Positions 49,647 to 58,157 of a stretch of 64,000 bases of DNA are shown in pieces. The position numbers were made by a program, and so were the translations under genes. Source of the stretch: an uncultured Dehalococcoidia bacterium (lineage in GTDB: Bacteria > Chloroflexota > Dehalococcoidia > Lucifugimonadales > UBA3495); assembly GCA_958296225.1 (NCBI GenBank), contig OY282456.1:992001-1056000 (forward strand), given 5' to 3'. The notes beneath the pieces were generated by a model, which saw nothing but the letters and a program-made list of their open reading frames with translations, ran no database searches and was not told the DNA's origin. The stretch's first letter is position 1; each line of letters opens with the position of its first letter.

Positions 49647-50831
49647 CTAGTTATCCCCGCCCTGCCTGGTGAAGTGGGGCATCACGTCCTGGGCAAACCA
49701 CTCCAGCTGCTCCAGCGACGCGCTGGTGGGCATACCCATGTTGGTTATGCCGATGTTGATTTCCTCCAGGCCAGGGTAGCGTTCCTGGATGGCCATGAGC
49801 TGCTCGGTGATACGGTCGGGCGGGCCGACCAGATATTGGCCGGCAGCCACCGACTCCTCTATGGTGGGCATCTTAAGGCCCTGGGGCACCGGGCGGCCAA
49901 AGGCGTTGAGGGCGTCCAGCTGCTCCTGATTCAGGCCGGCGATGAAGCCCAGCGGGCCGAACATCTTGACCCGCTCTTCCATCCAGTAGCGCGCCTGGTC
50001 GATGGCTTCCTGCTCGGAGTTGGCAATCTGGACGGAGTAGCCGACGATGAGACCTTCACCCAGCTCCTGTTCCTTGCCGTGTTCGGCGTGGATGGCCTGC
50101 CAGCGCTGGATGACGTCGTCGCTGGCGCCGCCGGTGGCCGCGCCGCCGCCGATGATGCCCTTGATTCCCCAGCGGGCCATGAAGTTGATGGCGCGGTCGC
50201 TGGCCGACACCACCGGCTGCCACCATTCCACTTCGTGCTTGGGCCGGGGCACCAGGGTAATCTCTTCCAGGTCATAGCCGCGGTAAGGCACGTTGGGCGG
50301 GATGTCGTAGTGCTTGCCGTGGTGGGAGAAGCTGCGCCGGTTGAAAGCCTTCCAGATGACTTCCACCTGTTCCTCAAACAGCTCGCGGTTGGCGTTCTGG
50401 TCCATAATGGGCGCGCCGAATACTTCCACCTCGCGGGTGTGGTAGCCCCGGCCCACGCCGAAGCGCACGCGGCCATCGGTAAGCCAGTCGGCGGTGGCAT
50501 AGTCTTCGGCCAGGCGCACCGGGTTCCACATGGGGTTGATGTTGAAGCCGCAGCCGTAGCGCAGGTTCTCGGTCAGATGGGCCAGATGCACCCACAGCAT
50601 CAGCAGGTTGGGAATGCACTCGTAGCCTTCCCGCTGGAAGTGATGCTCGGCGGCCCAGAAGGTGTCGTAGCCCAGCCGGTCCATGGCGATGGCAAGCTGC
50701 TCGGCCTTCTCGATAGCGCCGCCGCCCAGCTCCTCGTCGGAGAGCCAGCGGTCGTTGGCGGGGGTGCCCTGGTAGCCGGGGTTGTCCATATCGACATTGC
50801 CGGCCCAAAGGCTGCCAAACTTGGTAATCAT
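49647..50831 (-). CDS. LLM-class flavin-dependent oxidoreductase
   Basis: 394 residues, start ATG 50831 with AAGGAGGA eleven bases upstream. Luciferase-like barrel: MITKFGSLWAGN, TFWAAEHHFQREGY (about residue 58), LRYGCGFNINPMWNPVRLAED, DGRVRFGVGRGYHTREVEVFG. PPDRITEQL near the C-terminus is also typical. A second paralogue is at 23045 and a shorter one at 54414. Likely uses FMN with a reductase or F420. Substrate unknown; a sulfur- or ether-containing organic compound is possible by family analogy only. Confidence 0.88.
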   Translation of the reverse strand: MITKFGSLWAGNVDMDNPGYQGTPANDRWLSDEELGGGAIEKAEQLAIAMDRLGYDTFWAAEHHFQREGYECIPNLLMLWVHLAHLTENLRYGCGFNINPMWNPVRLAEDYATADWLTDGRVRFGVGRGYHTREVEVFGAPIMDQNANRELFEEQVEVIWKAFNRRSFSHHGKHYDIPPNVPYRGYDLEEITLVPRPKHEVEWWQPVVSASDRAINFMARWGIKGIIGGGAATGGASDDVIQRWQAIHAEHGKEQELGEGLIVGYSVQIANSEQEAIDQARYWMEERVKMFGPLGFIAGLNQEQLDALNAFGRPVPQGLKMPTIEESVAAGQYLVGPPDRITEQLMAIQERYPGLEEINIGITNMGMPTSASLEQLEWFAQDVMPHFTRQGGDN

Positions 50832-50909
50832 GTAACGGGTTCCTCCTTGTGGTTGTGGATGGCAAAGGCGTTGAGCGCAATGGTAGCGGGTTTTGCGGGC
50901 GCTGTCAGC

Positions 50910-51476
50910 CTAGTCGCTGTCGCCTTCGCCATTGCTGCCGCCGCTGCCAGTAGTTCCCTCGGGCGGGTCCAGGGAGTCGGTGAGGGGAGCGAGGGGCAGG
51001 CCGTCATCGCCATGCCGGTGCAGCGCAAAGCGGCCCAAGATGCGCCGGTTGGCAATGATTTCGGAGCGGTTGGACTGAACGGCAAGCCGCAAACTGGCGA
51101 TGTCGCTTTTCAACTCCGCTTTGAAGTCGGCGATAAGGCTGATGACCTCAGCTTTGGATGCGGCAATAATCGCCTTCAATTCCACTCTGGATGCGGCGGC
51201 CTCGCCTTTGAGTTCCGCTCTGGTCTCCGCAATTTCGCCTTTGAGTTCCGCTTTGGTCTCCGCAATCTCGCCTTTGAGTTCCGCCTTGAGCTCCGCAATC
51301 TCGCCTTTGAGCTCCGCTTTGAGCTCCGCTTTGAGCTCCGCAATTTCGCCTCTGACCTGGGCTATGTCAGACTTCAGTTCATTCCTGAGAGCTGAGAAGC
51401 TCAACCTGATTACGGCGCTCAAGGCCACAAAGAGGGCGATGGCCGTAGCGATGATTGTCCATTCCGTTGTTCCCAT
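50910..51476 (-). CDS. membrane-anchored coiled-coil protein with 11-residue repeats
   Basis: 188 residues from ATG 51476, with GGGAGG seven bases upstream. Residues 7-25 (TIIATAIALFVALSAVIRL) are a single transmembrane helix. Residues of about 35-120 repeat an 11-residue unit GEIAELKAELK (later GEIAETRAELK), giving a hendecad coiled coil; the DNA shows matching 33-bp direct repeats at about 51190-51350. The C-terminus is a short Gly/Ser/Asp tail. The closest general resemblance is to bacterial proteins scaffolding membranes or apolipoprotein-like helices. No function is known. Copy number of the repeat may vary between strains. Confidence 0.8.
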   Translation of the reverse strand: MGTTEWTIIATAIALFVALSAVIRLSFSALRNELKSDIAQVRGEIAELKAELKAELKGEIAELKAELKGEIAETKAELKGEIAETRAELKGEAAASRVELKAIIAASKAEVISLIADFKAELKSDIASLRLAVQSNRSEIIANRRILGRFALHRHGDDGLPLAPLTDSLDPPEGTTGSGGSNGEGDSD

Positions 51477-51525
51477 GCCGGAACCTCCCGCGCGTATAGC
51501 GCAACGGATAGCAGGGCGTATCCCG

Positions 51526-52752
51526 CTACCGCAGGCCGCGGAAGAACTCGCGCATATCGGCCACCAGTTCCGCCGGCTTTTCCAGGGCGGCGAAGTGGCC
51601 GCCGCTGTCCATTTCGGTCCAGCGCTGGACATTGTAGGTGCGCTCGGCCCAGGAGCGGGGCGGGGTGGAGAGTTCCCGCGGGAACACGGCGATGGCACAG
51701 GGGACGCCAATCCGGTCGTCAGGGCCGAAGTACCAGGGCGTGCGGCTGTTTTCGTAGTAGAGGCGGGTGCTAGAGTTGATGGTCTGCGTTACCCAGTAAA
51801 TCATCACCGTGGTCAGCAGGTCGTCTTTGGTGTACACGCTTTCCACATCGCCGTTGCAGTCGCTCCAGGTGCGGTATTTCTCCACAATCCAGGCGCACAG
51901 GCCGACCGGAGAGTCGTTGAGACCGTAGGCCAGCGTTTGGGGCTTGGTGCCCTGGATGTGGCCGTAACCGCCCTCGGCGGCGGCCCAGGCGACGCGCTGA
52001 TTAATCATGTCGATTTCGGCGTCCGACAAGGTGGCTGCCCATTCGCGGCGGTAACTGCCTTGCGTGGTGGAAATCAGTTGGTCCAACCGCTCCCGCGGCC
52101 CCAGGCCCTCGAGGCTGCCGCCCTGGTAGGGGATGGCCTGGGTTACGGAGGTGGTGTGCAGGCCCAGCACATGGTTGGCGTGGTGATAACCCAGCCGCGC
52201 GGTAACGCCGGCGCCCCAGTCGCCGCCCTGGGCGGCGTAGCGCCGGTAGCCCAGCTCGTCGGCCATCAGCTTGTCCCACAGTTCGGCAATCTTGCGGGTT
52301 TGGATGCCCCGTTCCCGAGTCTGCGCGCTGAACCCGTAGCCCGGCATTGACGGCACCACCACGTCAAAGGAATCGGCCGGGTCGCCGCCGTGACTGGCCG
52401 GGTCGGTGAGCATGGGGATGATTTTGTGCATCTCATAGATAGTGCCGGGCCAGCCGTGGGTTACGATGATGGGCATTGGGTTGGGACCCTGCCCCTTTTC
52501 GTGGATGAAGTGGATGCCCTGGCCGTCGATGGTGGTGTAAAAGTTGGCAAAGGCGTTCAGGCCGGCCTCGGCGGCGCGCCAGTCGTAGCCGTCGCGCCAG
52601 TAGGCCACCAACTCTTTGATGTAGTCCAGGTTGGAGCCATAATCCCAGCCGGCGCCGGGAATCTCATCGGGCCAGCGCACGTGGGCCAGGCGGTGCTGCA
52701 AGTCGGTAAGCACCGCATCGGAAACGTTTACAGTGTAAGGCTGTACCGCCAT
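51526..52752 (-). CDS. epoxide hydrolase (EHN-type alpha/beta hydrolase)
   Basis: 408 residues from ATG 52752, with GGAGG eight bases upstream. The N-terminal EHN domain has LQHRLAHVRWPDEIPGAGWDYG, the oxyanion motif HGWPGTIYE (about residue 99), the nucleophile Asp in AAQGGDWGAGVTARL, and the His in DSGGHFAALEKP; two lid tyrosines are likely among GYGHI and YYENSR. This is the soluble epoxide hydrolase family related to juvenile-hormone and microsomal enzymes. It converts epoxides to diols. No signal peptide. Single-gene unit by spacing. Confidence 0.92.
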   Translation of the reverse strand: MAVQPYTVNVSDAVLTDLQHRLAHVRWPDEIPGAGWDYGSNLDYIKELVAYWRDGYDWRAAEAGLNAFANFYTTIDGQGIHFIHEKGQGPNPMPIIVTHGWPGTIYEMHKIIPMLTDPASHGGDPADSFDVVVPSMPGYGFSAQTRERGIQTRKIAELWDKLMADELGYRRYAAQGGDWGAGVTARLGYHHANHVLGLHTTSVTQAIPYQGGSLEGLGPRERLDQLISTTQGSYRREWAATLSDAEIDMINQRVAWAAAEGGYGHIQGTKPQTLAYGLNDSPVGLCAWIVEKYRTWSDCNGDVESVYTKDDLLTTVMIYWVTQTINSSTRLYYENSRTPWYFGPDDRIGVPCAIAVFPRELSTPPRSWAERTYNVQRWTEMDSGGHFAALEKPAELVADMREFFRGLR

Positions 52753-52864
52753 CGTAAAACCTCCGTGGCGAGTCTGGTTTGGTGGGCGATGGTATGCAGT
52801 GGCAAACGCCTGGCGGCAGTTTAGCACAGGCGGGGATACCTGGCCGCTTGACCCACCGCCTCAC

Positions 52865-52900
52865 TAATCCGAACCGCCGGAAACGAAACGCTGCATCCGG
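52865..52900. repeat. degenerate copy of the IS/MITE end
   Basis: AACCGCCGGAAACGAAACGCTGC resembles the inner edge of the right TIR. A single end only, within the 254-bp gap between the epoxide hydrolase and the small plus-strand gene. Confidence 0.4.
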
Positions 52901-53006
52901 CCGTCACGGTTGAATAATCCCGCCCCCGGCGGCTATCCTATGCCGGCGCCGCCGGCCCGACGCCGGCCGGCGAAACTATCCACACCCTTCACAGGAGCGA
53001 ACCAAA

Positions 53007-53198
53007 ATGGCAGGCACCAAAACCGAACTGACCGTCGACGTCAACGCCGAGCACATCGGCCTGATTAACGCGTCCAAAGAGAAGTACAACCTTGCCGACG
53101 AGGGCAAGGTCGTCCGCATCATTATGGACTACATAATTGTCAACCCCGGCATCCACGACACCGTTTTCAAGGACGTGCGCTGCCTGCGGTGCGAGTAA
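53007..53198 (+). CDS. small conserved-looking protein, CxxC at C-terminus
   Basis: 63 residues, ATG 53007 after AGGAG. The sequence (DVNAEHIGLINASKEKYNLA then DEGKVVRIIMDYIIVNPG) reads like a ribbon-helix-helix or other small regulatory domain and ends VRCLRCE. Codon use and a good ribosome site support it. No family recognised; a DNA-binding regulator is a guess from the N-terminal strand plus two helices. Confidence 0.7.
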   Translation: MAGTKTELTVDVNAEHIGLINASKEKYNLADEGKVVRIIMDYIIVNPGIHDTVFKDVRCLRCE

Positions 53199-53216
53199 TG
53201 GCAGGGCGGTGAAGCG

Positions 53217-53645
53217 CTAGCCGGTGGTGTGCTTCACCGCTTCCAGAGCCAGATAGTAGCCGTACACGCCAAACCCATAGACGCAGCCCTGGCTCACCGG
53301 CAGCACGGCGGAAACCGTGCCGCGGGCGGTGGGGTTGCTGGCGTGTACCTCAATCACGGGCAGGGGCACCTGCTGGATGGCGCCGCGCAGGGGGCCGTTG
53401 ACCGTGGTGTACCCGGCCGGGTTGATGAGGCAGGCATCGTACCCGTCCTCCCAGGCTGCGTAGAGGGCGTTGACAACCTCGCCCTCGACGTTGGAGTGGA
53501 CGATTGACACGTCAATGCCCAGCGCTTCACCATAGCCGCGAATCTGCTCGTTAATCTGGTCCAGGGTGTTGGGGCCGAAAATCTCGACCTGCACCTTGCC
53601 GCGCATATTCATTCCGGCGCCCTGGATTACCAGCACTTTGGTCAT
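53217..53645 (-). CDS. AroQ-like (type II dehydroquinase fold) protein with altered active site
   Basis: 142 residues, start ATG 53645 with AAGGAG eight bases upstream. It has the AroQ fold signature: VLVIQGAGMNMRG, EIFGPNTLDQI, SNVEGEVVNALYAA, INPAGYTTVN and VIEVHASNPTARG. In type II dehydroquinases the catalytic Tyr and Arg lie in LGxRxPEIYG; here these read RGKVQVEIFG, so both are replaced, and the ARE motif reads ARG. It is therefore probably not the shikimate enzyme. It follows a protoglobin gene with a two-base gap, so the two are likely cotranscribed and may act together. Confidence 0.82.
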   Translation of the reverse strand: MTKVLVIQGAGMNMRGKVQVEIFGPNTLDQINEQIRGYGEALGIDVSIVHSNVEGEVVNALYAAWEDGYDACLINPAGYTTVNGPLRGAIQQVPLPVIEVHASNPTARGTVSAVLPVSQGCVYGFGVYGYYLALEAVKHTTG

Positions 53646-53647
53646 AG

Positions 53648-54316
53648 TTAGTCTCCTTCGGATTGGTTCGGCGCGCCATTGGCATGGTTGCCATCCAGGA
53701 TGTTGGTCAGCACGCGACGCATCCCCAGAGGTTCATTTTCCGGGTCTGACCCGTCGGTGTCGTCGCTTGCCGTCGGGGGCAGGGTGGCCGGTGTGGGCGT
53801 TTCGGTAACGTAGCCGGCCAACAGCACGTCCAGTTGCAGCATCAACAGCTTGTTCCACGCGATGGACGCTTGCAGAACGCGCTCCGGGTCGTCCATATCC
53901 TGAGACAGCGCCGATGCGATTGCCGTCTGCGCGAAAGACATCGTGCCAATCATAAACCGGGCCGGCACTGAGCCGAGGTAGCCCCGCTCCAGGGACGGGT
54001 TGCTGTGGACGACGCCCATGGCCAGCAGGAAGACGGGAAACTGCTCGTCCAGCCGGAAGTCGATGCTATGGCGCAGCCAGCGGGCGAGGCTGTGTTTGCG
54101 ACGGTCGAGGCGGGTCTGGTCAATCTGGCCGTCCGGGGTCAGGAAGAACCGCGCCGCCGCCGGGAATTTCAGGAAGTGGTCGTACACCGCGGCCGTAAGT
54201 TCATCGGCGCGGGCCAGCAGGATGGGGCCGCTGGCCCGCACCAACGCCAGGTCGTCATCCGTAAAACCCACGAAATCGGCCATTTGGCGCATCCGGGCCG
54301 GCCAGTCAAAAATCAT
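53648..54316 (-). CDS. protoglobin / globin-sensor-like protein
   Basis: 222 residues from ATG 54316. The segment FTDDDLALVRASGPILLARADELTAAVYDHFLKFPAAARFF is typical of protoglobin and globin-coupled sensors, and the later HSNPSLERGYLGSVPARFMIG gives the likely haem-proximal His (VVHSN). A 40-residue acidic, Pro/Thr-rich tail follows the globin part, with no output domain. It could bind O2, NO or CO. The linked AroQ-like protein is the only candidate partner. Ribosome site weak. Confidence 0.8.
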   Translation of the reverse strand: MIFDWPARMRQMADFVGFTDDDLALVRASGPILLARADELTAAVYDHFLKFPAAARFFLTPDGQIDQTRLDRRKHSLARWLRHSIDFRLDEQFPVFLLAMGVVHSNPSLERGYLGSVPARFMIGTMSFAQTAIASALSQDMDDPERVLQASIAWNKLLMLQLDVLLAGYVTETPTPATLPPTASDDTDGSDPENEPLGMRRVLTNILDGNHANGAPNQSEGD

Positions 54317-54413
54317 CAAGAGCGCGCCCTCGCAACATCAGAATAGGTGGCAGGTTGACTATACCGCCCTCGCCGTTGGGCGGCAAGCGGCCGGGGCCTG
54401 AGCGCATACCGCC

Positions 54414-55292
54414 TCAGCCCACCGCCGGCATTACCTCCGCGGCAATGGTTTCCATCGCCGGAAATACCTCCGCCGGATCGCCGGAGTAGGGCGACACGAC
54501 GATGCGCGATACGCCCACGTCGGCATAAGCCTGCGCGTTGGCCCGCATCTCGGCCGGCTCCGTGCCCAGCGTGAACCGGCCGGGGCGCCCGCCCTGCAAC
54601 GGCACGCTCACCGATACCGGGATGGTTGCCGGGTCTCGCCCCGCCTGCTCGGCCTGCTCGCCCAGATAGCGGATGCCCTGGGCCAAATCCTCGGGCGGCA
54701 TGGCGGTGGGATGCCAGCCGTCGCCGTGGCGGGCGGCCCGGCGGATGGCCGCCCGGCTGACGCCGCCAATCAGCAGCGGGATACCCTCCGGACGCACCGG
54801 GCGCGGCGAGAAAGCCATATCGGAAAACCGGAAGAACCGCCCGTCGTGCCGCGGGTCGTCGTCGCGCCACAGGGTTTTCATGATGGCGATAGACTCGTCG
54901 GTGTACGCGCCCCGCTCGGCGAAGGGGACGCCCATGGCCTCCAGCTCGGTGTCAATCACACCGACGCCGACGCCCAGCGCCAGCCGGCCGTTGGACAATT
55001 GGTCAAGGGTGGCGGCCTGTTTCGCCAGCCGCATCGGGTTGTGGTAGGGCAGCACGAGGACGCTAGTGCCTAGCGTGACCCGTTCCGTCCGGGCAGCGGC
55101 GAAAGTCAGGATGGTCAGCGGGTCGTAGTAGGGACGGTTGCCCAGGCGTTCGTACACGTAGCTCACGTTGAACACGTGGTCGCTGGCCCACACCGAATCG
55201 TAGCCCAATTCCTCGGCACGCACGGCGGTACGCACCACGTCCTGCACGTCAGTAAGACCCTGGTTGTTGGAGAGCGAAAAGCCGATGTTCAT
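54414..55292 (-). CDS. LLM-class F420-dependent oxidoreductase
   Basis: 292 residues from ATG 55292 (MNIGFSLSNNQG); GTGAGGG upstream serves as ribosome site. YDSVWASDHVF (about residue 32), ERVTLGTSVLVLPYHNP, SNGRLALGVGVG and FSPRPVRPEGIPLLIGG are the family motifs of the F420-type LLM group. No F420 biosynthesis gene is in the window. The substrate is unknown. Its 5' flank carries CTCTCCCGTCAAGG palindromic repeats. Confidence 0.9.
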   Translation of the reverse strand: MNIGFSLSNNQGLTDVQDVVRTAVRAEELGYDSVWASDHVFNVSYVYERLGNRPYYDPLTILTFAAARTERVTLGTSVLVLPYHNPMRLAKQAATLDQLSNGRLALGVGVGVIDTELEAMGVPFAERGAYTDESIAIMKTLWRDDDPRHDGRFFRFSDMAFSPRPVRPEGIPLLIGGVSRAAIRRAARHGDGWHPTAMPPEDLAQGIRYLGEQAEQAGRDPATIPVSVSVPLQGGRPGRFTLGTEPAEMRANAQAYADVGVSRIVVSPYSGDPAEVFPAMETIAAEVMPAVG

Positions 55293-55307
55293 AAAACTAA
55301 CCCTCAC

Positions 55308-55445
55308 CCCGGCCCTCTCCCGTCAAGGAAGAGGAGGATATTTGCCAGCTATTGTAAAGCACATTGCCATACTCGCCCGGCCCAAAGCAGCGCATATCCT
55401 GGGGAATACGCCACCGTCCCCTCTCCCGTCAAGGGCGAGGGGATT
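55308..55445. repeat. CTCTCCCGTCAAGG palindromic repeats
   Basis: Two copies of CCCTCTCCCGTCAAGG-GAGG about 110 bp apart, of the same type as the palindromes in the TIR cassettes. They lie between the LLM gene and the phosphotriesterase homologue. Confidence 0.55.
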
Positions 55446-55459
55446 ATTTGGTTGGTGCG

Positions 55460-56410
55460 TCAGTCCTCAAAAAAGCGGCGCGGGTTGTCCACCATTATCG
55501 CTTGTATGTCGGCGTCGGTGGCGCCCAGCTCCAGCAGGCGGGGCAGCACGTTGCGGGTGATGAACAGGTAGCCGTCGGGGTTGAAGGCTTCCCGCTCCCG
55601 GCGCAGCTCTGCGGAAGGCTGCACCACCGGCGTGGAATGGTCGTGGGACAGCATCAGGCGGTGGGCCCAGCCGGCGTCGATGAGCTGCTTGACGACCGCC
55701 GTGCGCTCCTCCCAGCGGGGCGTTTCGGGAGTGCGCCCGCCGGGGTAGCGGTCGAGGCCGAGCCACACGCCTTCATCCAGCAGGCCGGTGAGGTAGCCAA
55801 CATCGGTATCGTCGTTGCTGTGGCCGATATAGACCCGGTTCAGGTCAACGCCCTCTTCTTTCAGGATGCGAACCTGCTGTTCGCCAACCCGGTCGGGCGA
55901 CCAGGTATGCGTACTGATGCGCGTTCCGGTGGCGTTGCTGGCGCGGGCGGCGGCGCGCAGCACGATTTCCTCGTTTTCGGTAACGCCGCCCCGGTCGCTG
56001 GCAACCTTGATGATGCCCGCCTTGACGCCGGTATCCTCGATGCCTTCCTCAATCTCCTTGATGAACAGGGCGGCCACCCGGTCCACGGGCGCGCCCCAGA
56101 AAATGCGCGGCACCGCCAGATGGTTGCCGGTGCAAGGGATGGCGTGGACGCCGGAGCGGCGGCTGACCTCCTGCATCATCGCCACGTCGCGGCCCAGGTC
56201 CAGGGTAGTAACGTCAATGATGGTGCGGACGCCGCCGGCGTAGGCTTCGGCCAGGGCGGCGCTGGCGGCGTCGGCGATGGCCTGCCGGTCCTGAAAACCG
56301 GGATAGGCCGCCGCCGTGCCGGCCGCCCCCAGGGTGATGTGTTCGTGGCTCAAGGTAAAGCCCAGGTCGGCGGAATCTATGGGGCCTAATACCGTGTTGA
56401 CTTGCGACAT
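55460..56410 (-). CDS. phosphotriesterase family (PTE-like) metal hydrolase
   Basis: 316 residues from ATG 56410, with GGAGGG upstream. Binuclear metal ligands: SHEHI (about residue 22), the carbamylated Lys in AGIIKVASD, HTW, GHSNDD and the Asp in LSHDHS. The loop sequence GVWLGLDRYPGGRTPETPRWEER and the C-terminal IMVDNPRRFFE are characteristic. Members are lactonases or phosphotriesterases. The preference is not predictable; lactones are most likely in such environmental enzymes. Confidence 0.9.
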   Translation of the reverse strand: MSQVNTVLGPIDSADLGFTLSHEHITLGAAGTAAAYPGFQDRQAIADAASAALAEAYAGGVRTIIDVTTLDLGRDVAMMQEVSRRSGVHAIPCTGNHLAVPRIFWGAPVDRVAALFIKEIEEGIEDTGVKAGIIKVASDRGGVTENEEIVLRAAARASNATGTRISTHTWSPDRVGEQQVRILKEEGVDLNRVYIGHSNDDTDVGYLTGLLDEGVWLGLDRYPGGRTPETPRWEERTAVVKQLIDAGWAHRLMLSHDHSTPVVQPSAELRREREAFNPDGYLFITRNVLPRLLELGATDADIQAIMVDNPRRFFED

Positions 56411-56426
56411 TTGCGGTTCCCTCCGG

Positions 56427-56864
56427 TTAGCCCAGGTGGACGATTTCAACATCGCCCCAATGTTGGTTGAGGTATTCGGCAACCAGCCGGCGGTGGCAAT
56501 GCTCCGGCGTATCCTCGCTGCACAGCAGGCAGGAGTTGGCGATAGTACGCTTGATGCCCATTCTGGCGATGCGCCGCGCGTCCAGCAGGGCCAGAAACTC
56601 CCGCTGGTAGGTATCCCAATCGCGATGCTCTTTGCGGTAGGCGTCCAGCATCTCCCGGGTGGGCGCCAGCTCCGGTAGGTGGACATACTGCATCCGGCAG
56701 ATTTTGTTGAGAAAATACTCCAGGTCGTCCTTTTTGGCAAACCCGGCCAGCTGCGAAACGTTGTTCAGCCGCACGTCCACCAGCCGTTTCGCCCCCGACT
56801 CACGCAGCAGCTCAAAGAAATCCGACGCCGATTTTTTGGTGAATCCGATGGTGTGAACCCTCAC
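56427..56864 (-). CDS. DUF488 family protein, second gene of a pair
   Basis: 145 residues from a GTG at 56864, overlapping the upstream stop (GTGA, 4 nt) and preceded by GGAGG. Hallmarks: VHTIGFTKKSASDFFELL, KRLVDVRLNN and LLCSEDTPEHCHRRLVAEYL; the conserved Cys and His of SxxxxxxCHR are the likely active or binding residues. The family has no settled function. Tight coupling with another DUF488 gene suggests the two proteins work together. They differ in the middle, so this is not a recent duplication. Confidence 0.85.
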   Translation of the reverse strand: MRVHTIGFTKKSASDFFELLRESGAKRLVDVRLNNVSQLAGFAKKDDLEYFLNKICRMQYVHLPELAPTREMLDAYRKEHRDWDTYQREFLALLDARRIARMGIKRTIANSCLLCSEDTPEHCHRRLVAEYLNQHWGDVEIVHLG

Positions 56865-57499
56865 GGCGCATCCTCCCATTCAACCCGTCCGGCCGGCGGC
56901 CTGGCGCCGATATAAGCGAACTTCTGCGCCTGGCGCCGCAAAGCGTTGGCAATGACATCATCCCGCGAGCGGAACAGGTCGCCCTGCTGCGGCAGCTTGA
57001 AAATGTCCACCAGGCGGCTTATCGCGTCATCGTAGTTTTCCAGCCGCCCATCGGCCAGAATATGCGCCACGGCTACGCCGCGCCCGGCCAGGCTGCGGGC
57101 CACCAGCAGCGTGCGATGACACTCCAGCGGTTCCTTTTCGCTGCACATCAGGGCGATGCGGCGTTCACCGGCGTTGCGTATGATGCGGCGGATGCCATCG
57201 TCAAACCCGTCGGTTTCGGCAACCCGGTCATACATCACGCGCCCGTCGGCATCGTAACAGGCGCGGTCGGCGGGCCGCCCGCCCAGCTCCCCGCCCAAGA
57301 ACAGATAGCCGATGCCAACATCGCCCAGCAGCCCCGGCAGCGCATCGTGATTGAAATGGGGCGCATAGCGGCTGTACGGCGCGGAGCGCACGTCGGCAAC
57401 TTCATCCACGCCGTGCCGGATTAGCAGCTTGATAAACGCATCCGGCGCGTGGTTGGAGTGGCCGACGGTGAGGACGGGGTATTGGGTTGGGGACACCAT
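56861..57499 (-). CDS. DUF488 family protein, first gene of a pair
   Basis: 212 residues, start ATG 57499. VLTVGHSNHAPDAFIKLL, EVADVRSAPYSRYAP and ALMCSEKEPLECHRTLLVAR carry the conserved motifs; the last 45 residues (QGDLFRSRDDVIANALRRQA and beyond) are specific to longer members. The stop overlaps the following DUF488 start. No ribosome site stands out. Ten base pairs upstream ends the HigA-like gene, so all three may be one transcript. Confidence 0.85.
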   Translation of the reverse strand: MVSPTQYPVLTVGHSNHAPDAFIKLLIRHGVDEVADVRSAPYSRYAPHFNHDALPGLLGDVGIGYLFLGGELGGRPADRACYDADGRVMYDRVAETDGFDDGIRRIIRNAGERRIALMCSEKEPLECHRTLLVARSLAGRGVAVAHILADGRLENYDDAISRLVDIFKLPQQGDLFRSRDDVIANALRRQAQKFAYIGARPPAGRVEWEDAP

Positions 57500-57508
57500 G
57501 GAGGCGGC

Positions 57509-58144
57509 TCATCGGGGTTGGAGAACAATGCCTAACTTTCCGCCTCTTGCCATCGTATTCGGGCTTTCAGACCGAGCTTCATCATATTCAGAGCATTGTT
57601 GCCAATCCGCTTCCTTGATTCCCAGACGCAGCCAAGTCGCCAGGTTGAATTTGCTGCTGACGAAAGTCGGCGAATGACGGTAAGCTACCTGAGCAGAGGC
57701 GTTGCGGCATTGCCATTCCTCCACCGAGGAAACACCGAAAAACTCCAGCATTTTCACTACCGCATCCCCATCGGAAAGCGGCTTCGCGATTACACCGCGC
57801 TTCGTCAACTCGCGGATAGGGAAAGCCTTTGCCCACTTTGCAAAACCGGACGCATCGTCCGCCGCCGCCTTTTCCGCCAGGCGGCGGCGATAGTCGGCCT
57901 CGATGTCGAGCCAGAAGCTCGCCTCCAAGTCAAACTCCCGCTCCAGGATAGCGGCCAGTTCTGCATCAAGCGGAGTGCTGCCGGCCAAGACGCCCTCAAC
58001 AAGTTCCGTTGCCAGCGAATGGCGCCGCGCGAATTCCTCCGGGGTAAAATCCCAGGCATCAAGATAATCCTTAAGCAGCCACCCCGGCGGAACGGCATAT
58101 TCAGGACGGTAAGGATAAGTTCTCCTGTTCCGGCGCTTCGCCAT
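57509..58144 (-). CDS. HigA/XRE-type antitoxin-like regulator lacking the usual ImmA/IrrE peptidase domain
   Basis: 211 residues, start ATG 58144 with AAGGAGG upstream. Residues of about 18-85 are a HigA-type helix-turn-helix (PPGWLLKDYLDAWDFTPEEF, EFDLEASFWLDIEADY). Residues 95-190 (WAKAFPIRELTKRGVIA, MLEFFGVSSVEEW, TWLRLGIKEADW) match the linker found in long XRE proteins that carry a C-terminal metallopeptidase. That HExxH domain is missing; the chain ends after a short tail. It follows a truncated RelE/HigB-like toxin gene by 13 bp. Confidence 0.82.
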   Translation of the reverse strand: MAKRRNRRTYPYRPEYAVPPGWLLKDYLDAWDFTPEEFARRHSLATELVEGVLAGSTPLDAELAAILEREFDLEASFWLDIEADYRRRLAEKAAADDASGFAKWAKAFPIRELTKRGVIAKPLSDGDAVVKMLEFFGVSSVEEWQCRNASAQVAYRHSPTFVSSKFNLATWLRLGIKEADWQQCSEYDEARSESPNTMARGGKLGIVLQPR

Positions 58145-58157
58145 TTGGAAGCCTCCT

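Noticed and set aside
50910..51400. CRISPR-like spaced repeats
   Set aside because: The 33-bp repeats here and the short repeats in Uma2 tails are contiguous coding repeats without unique spacers. No CRISPR array or cas gene was seen in the window.
53007..53198. Antitoxin of a toxin-antitoxin pair
   Set aside because: The small protein looks regulator-like but no toxin-like gene is adjacent on the same strand.
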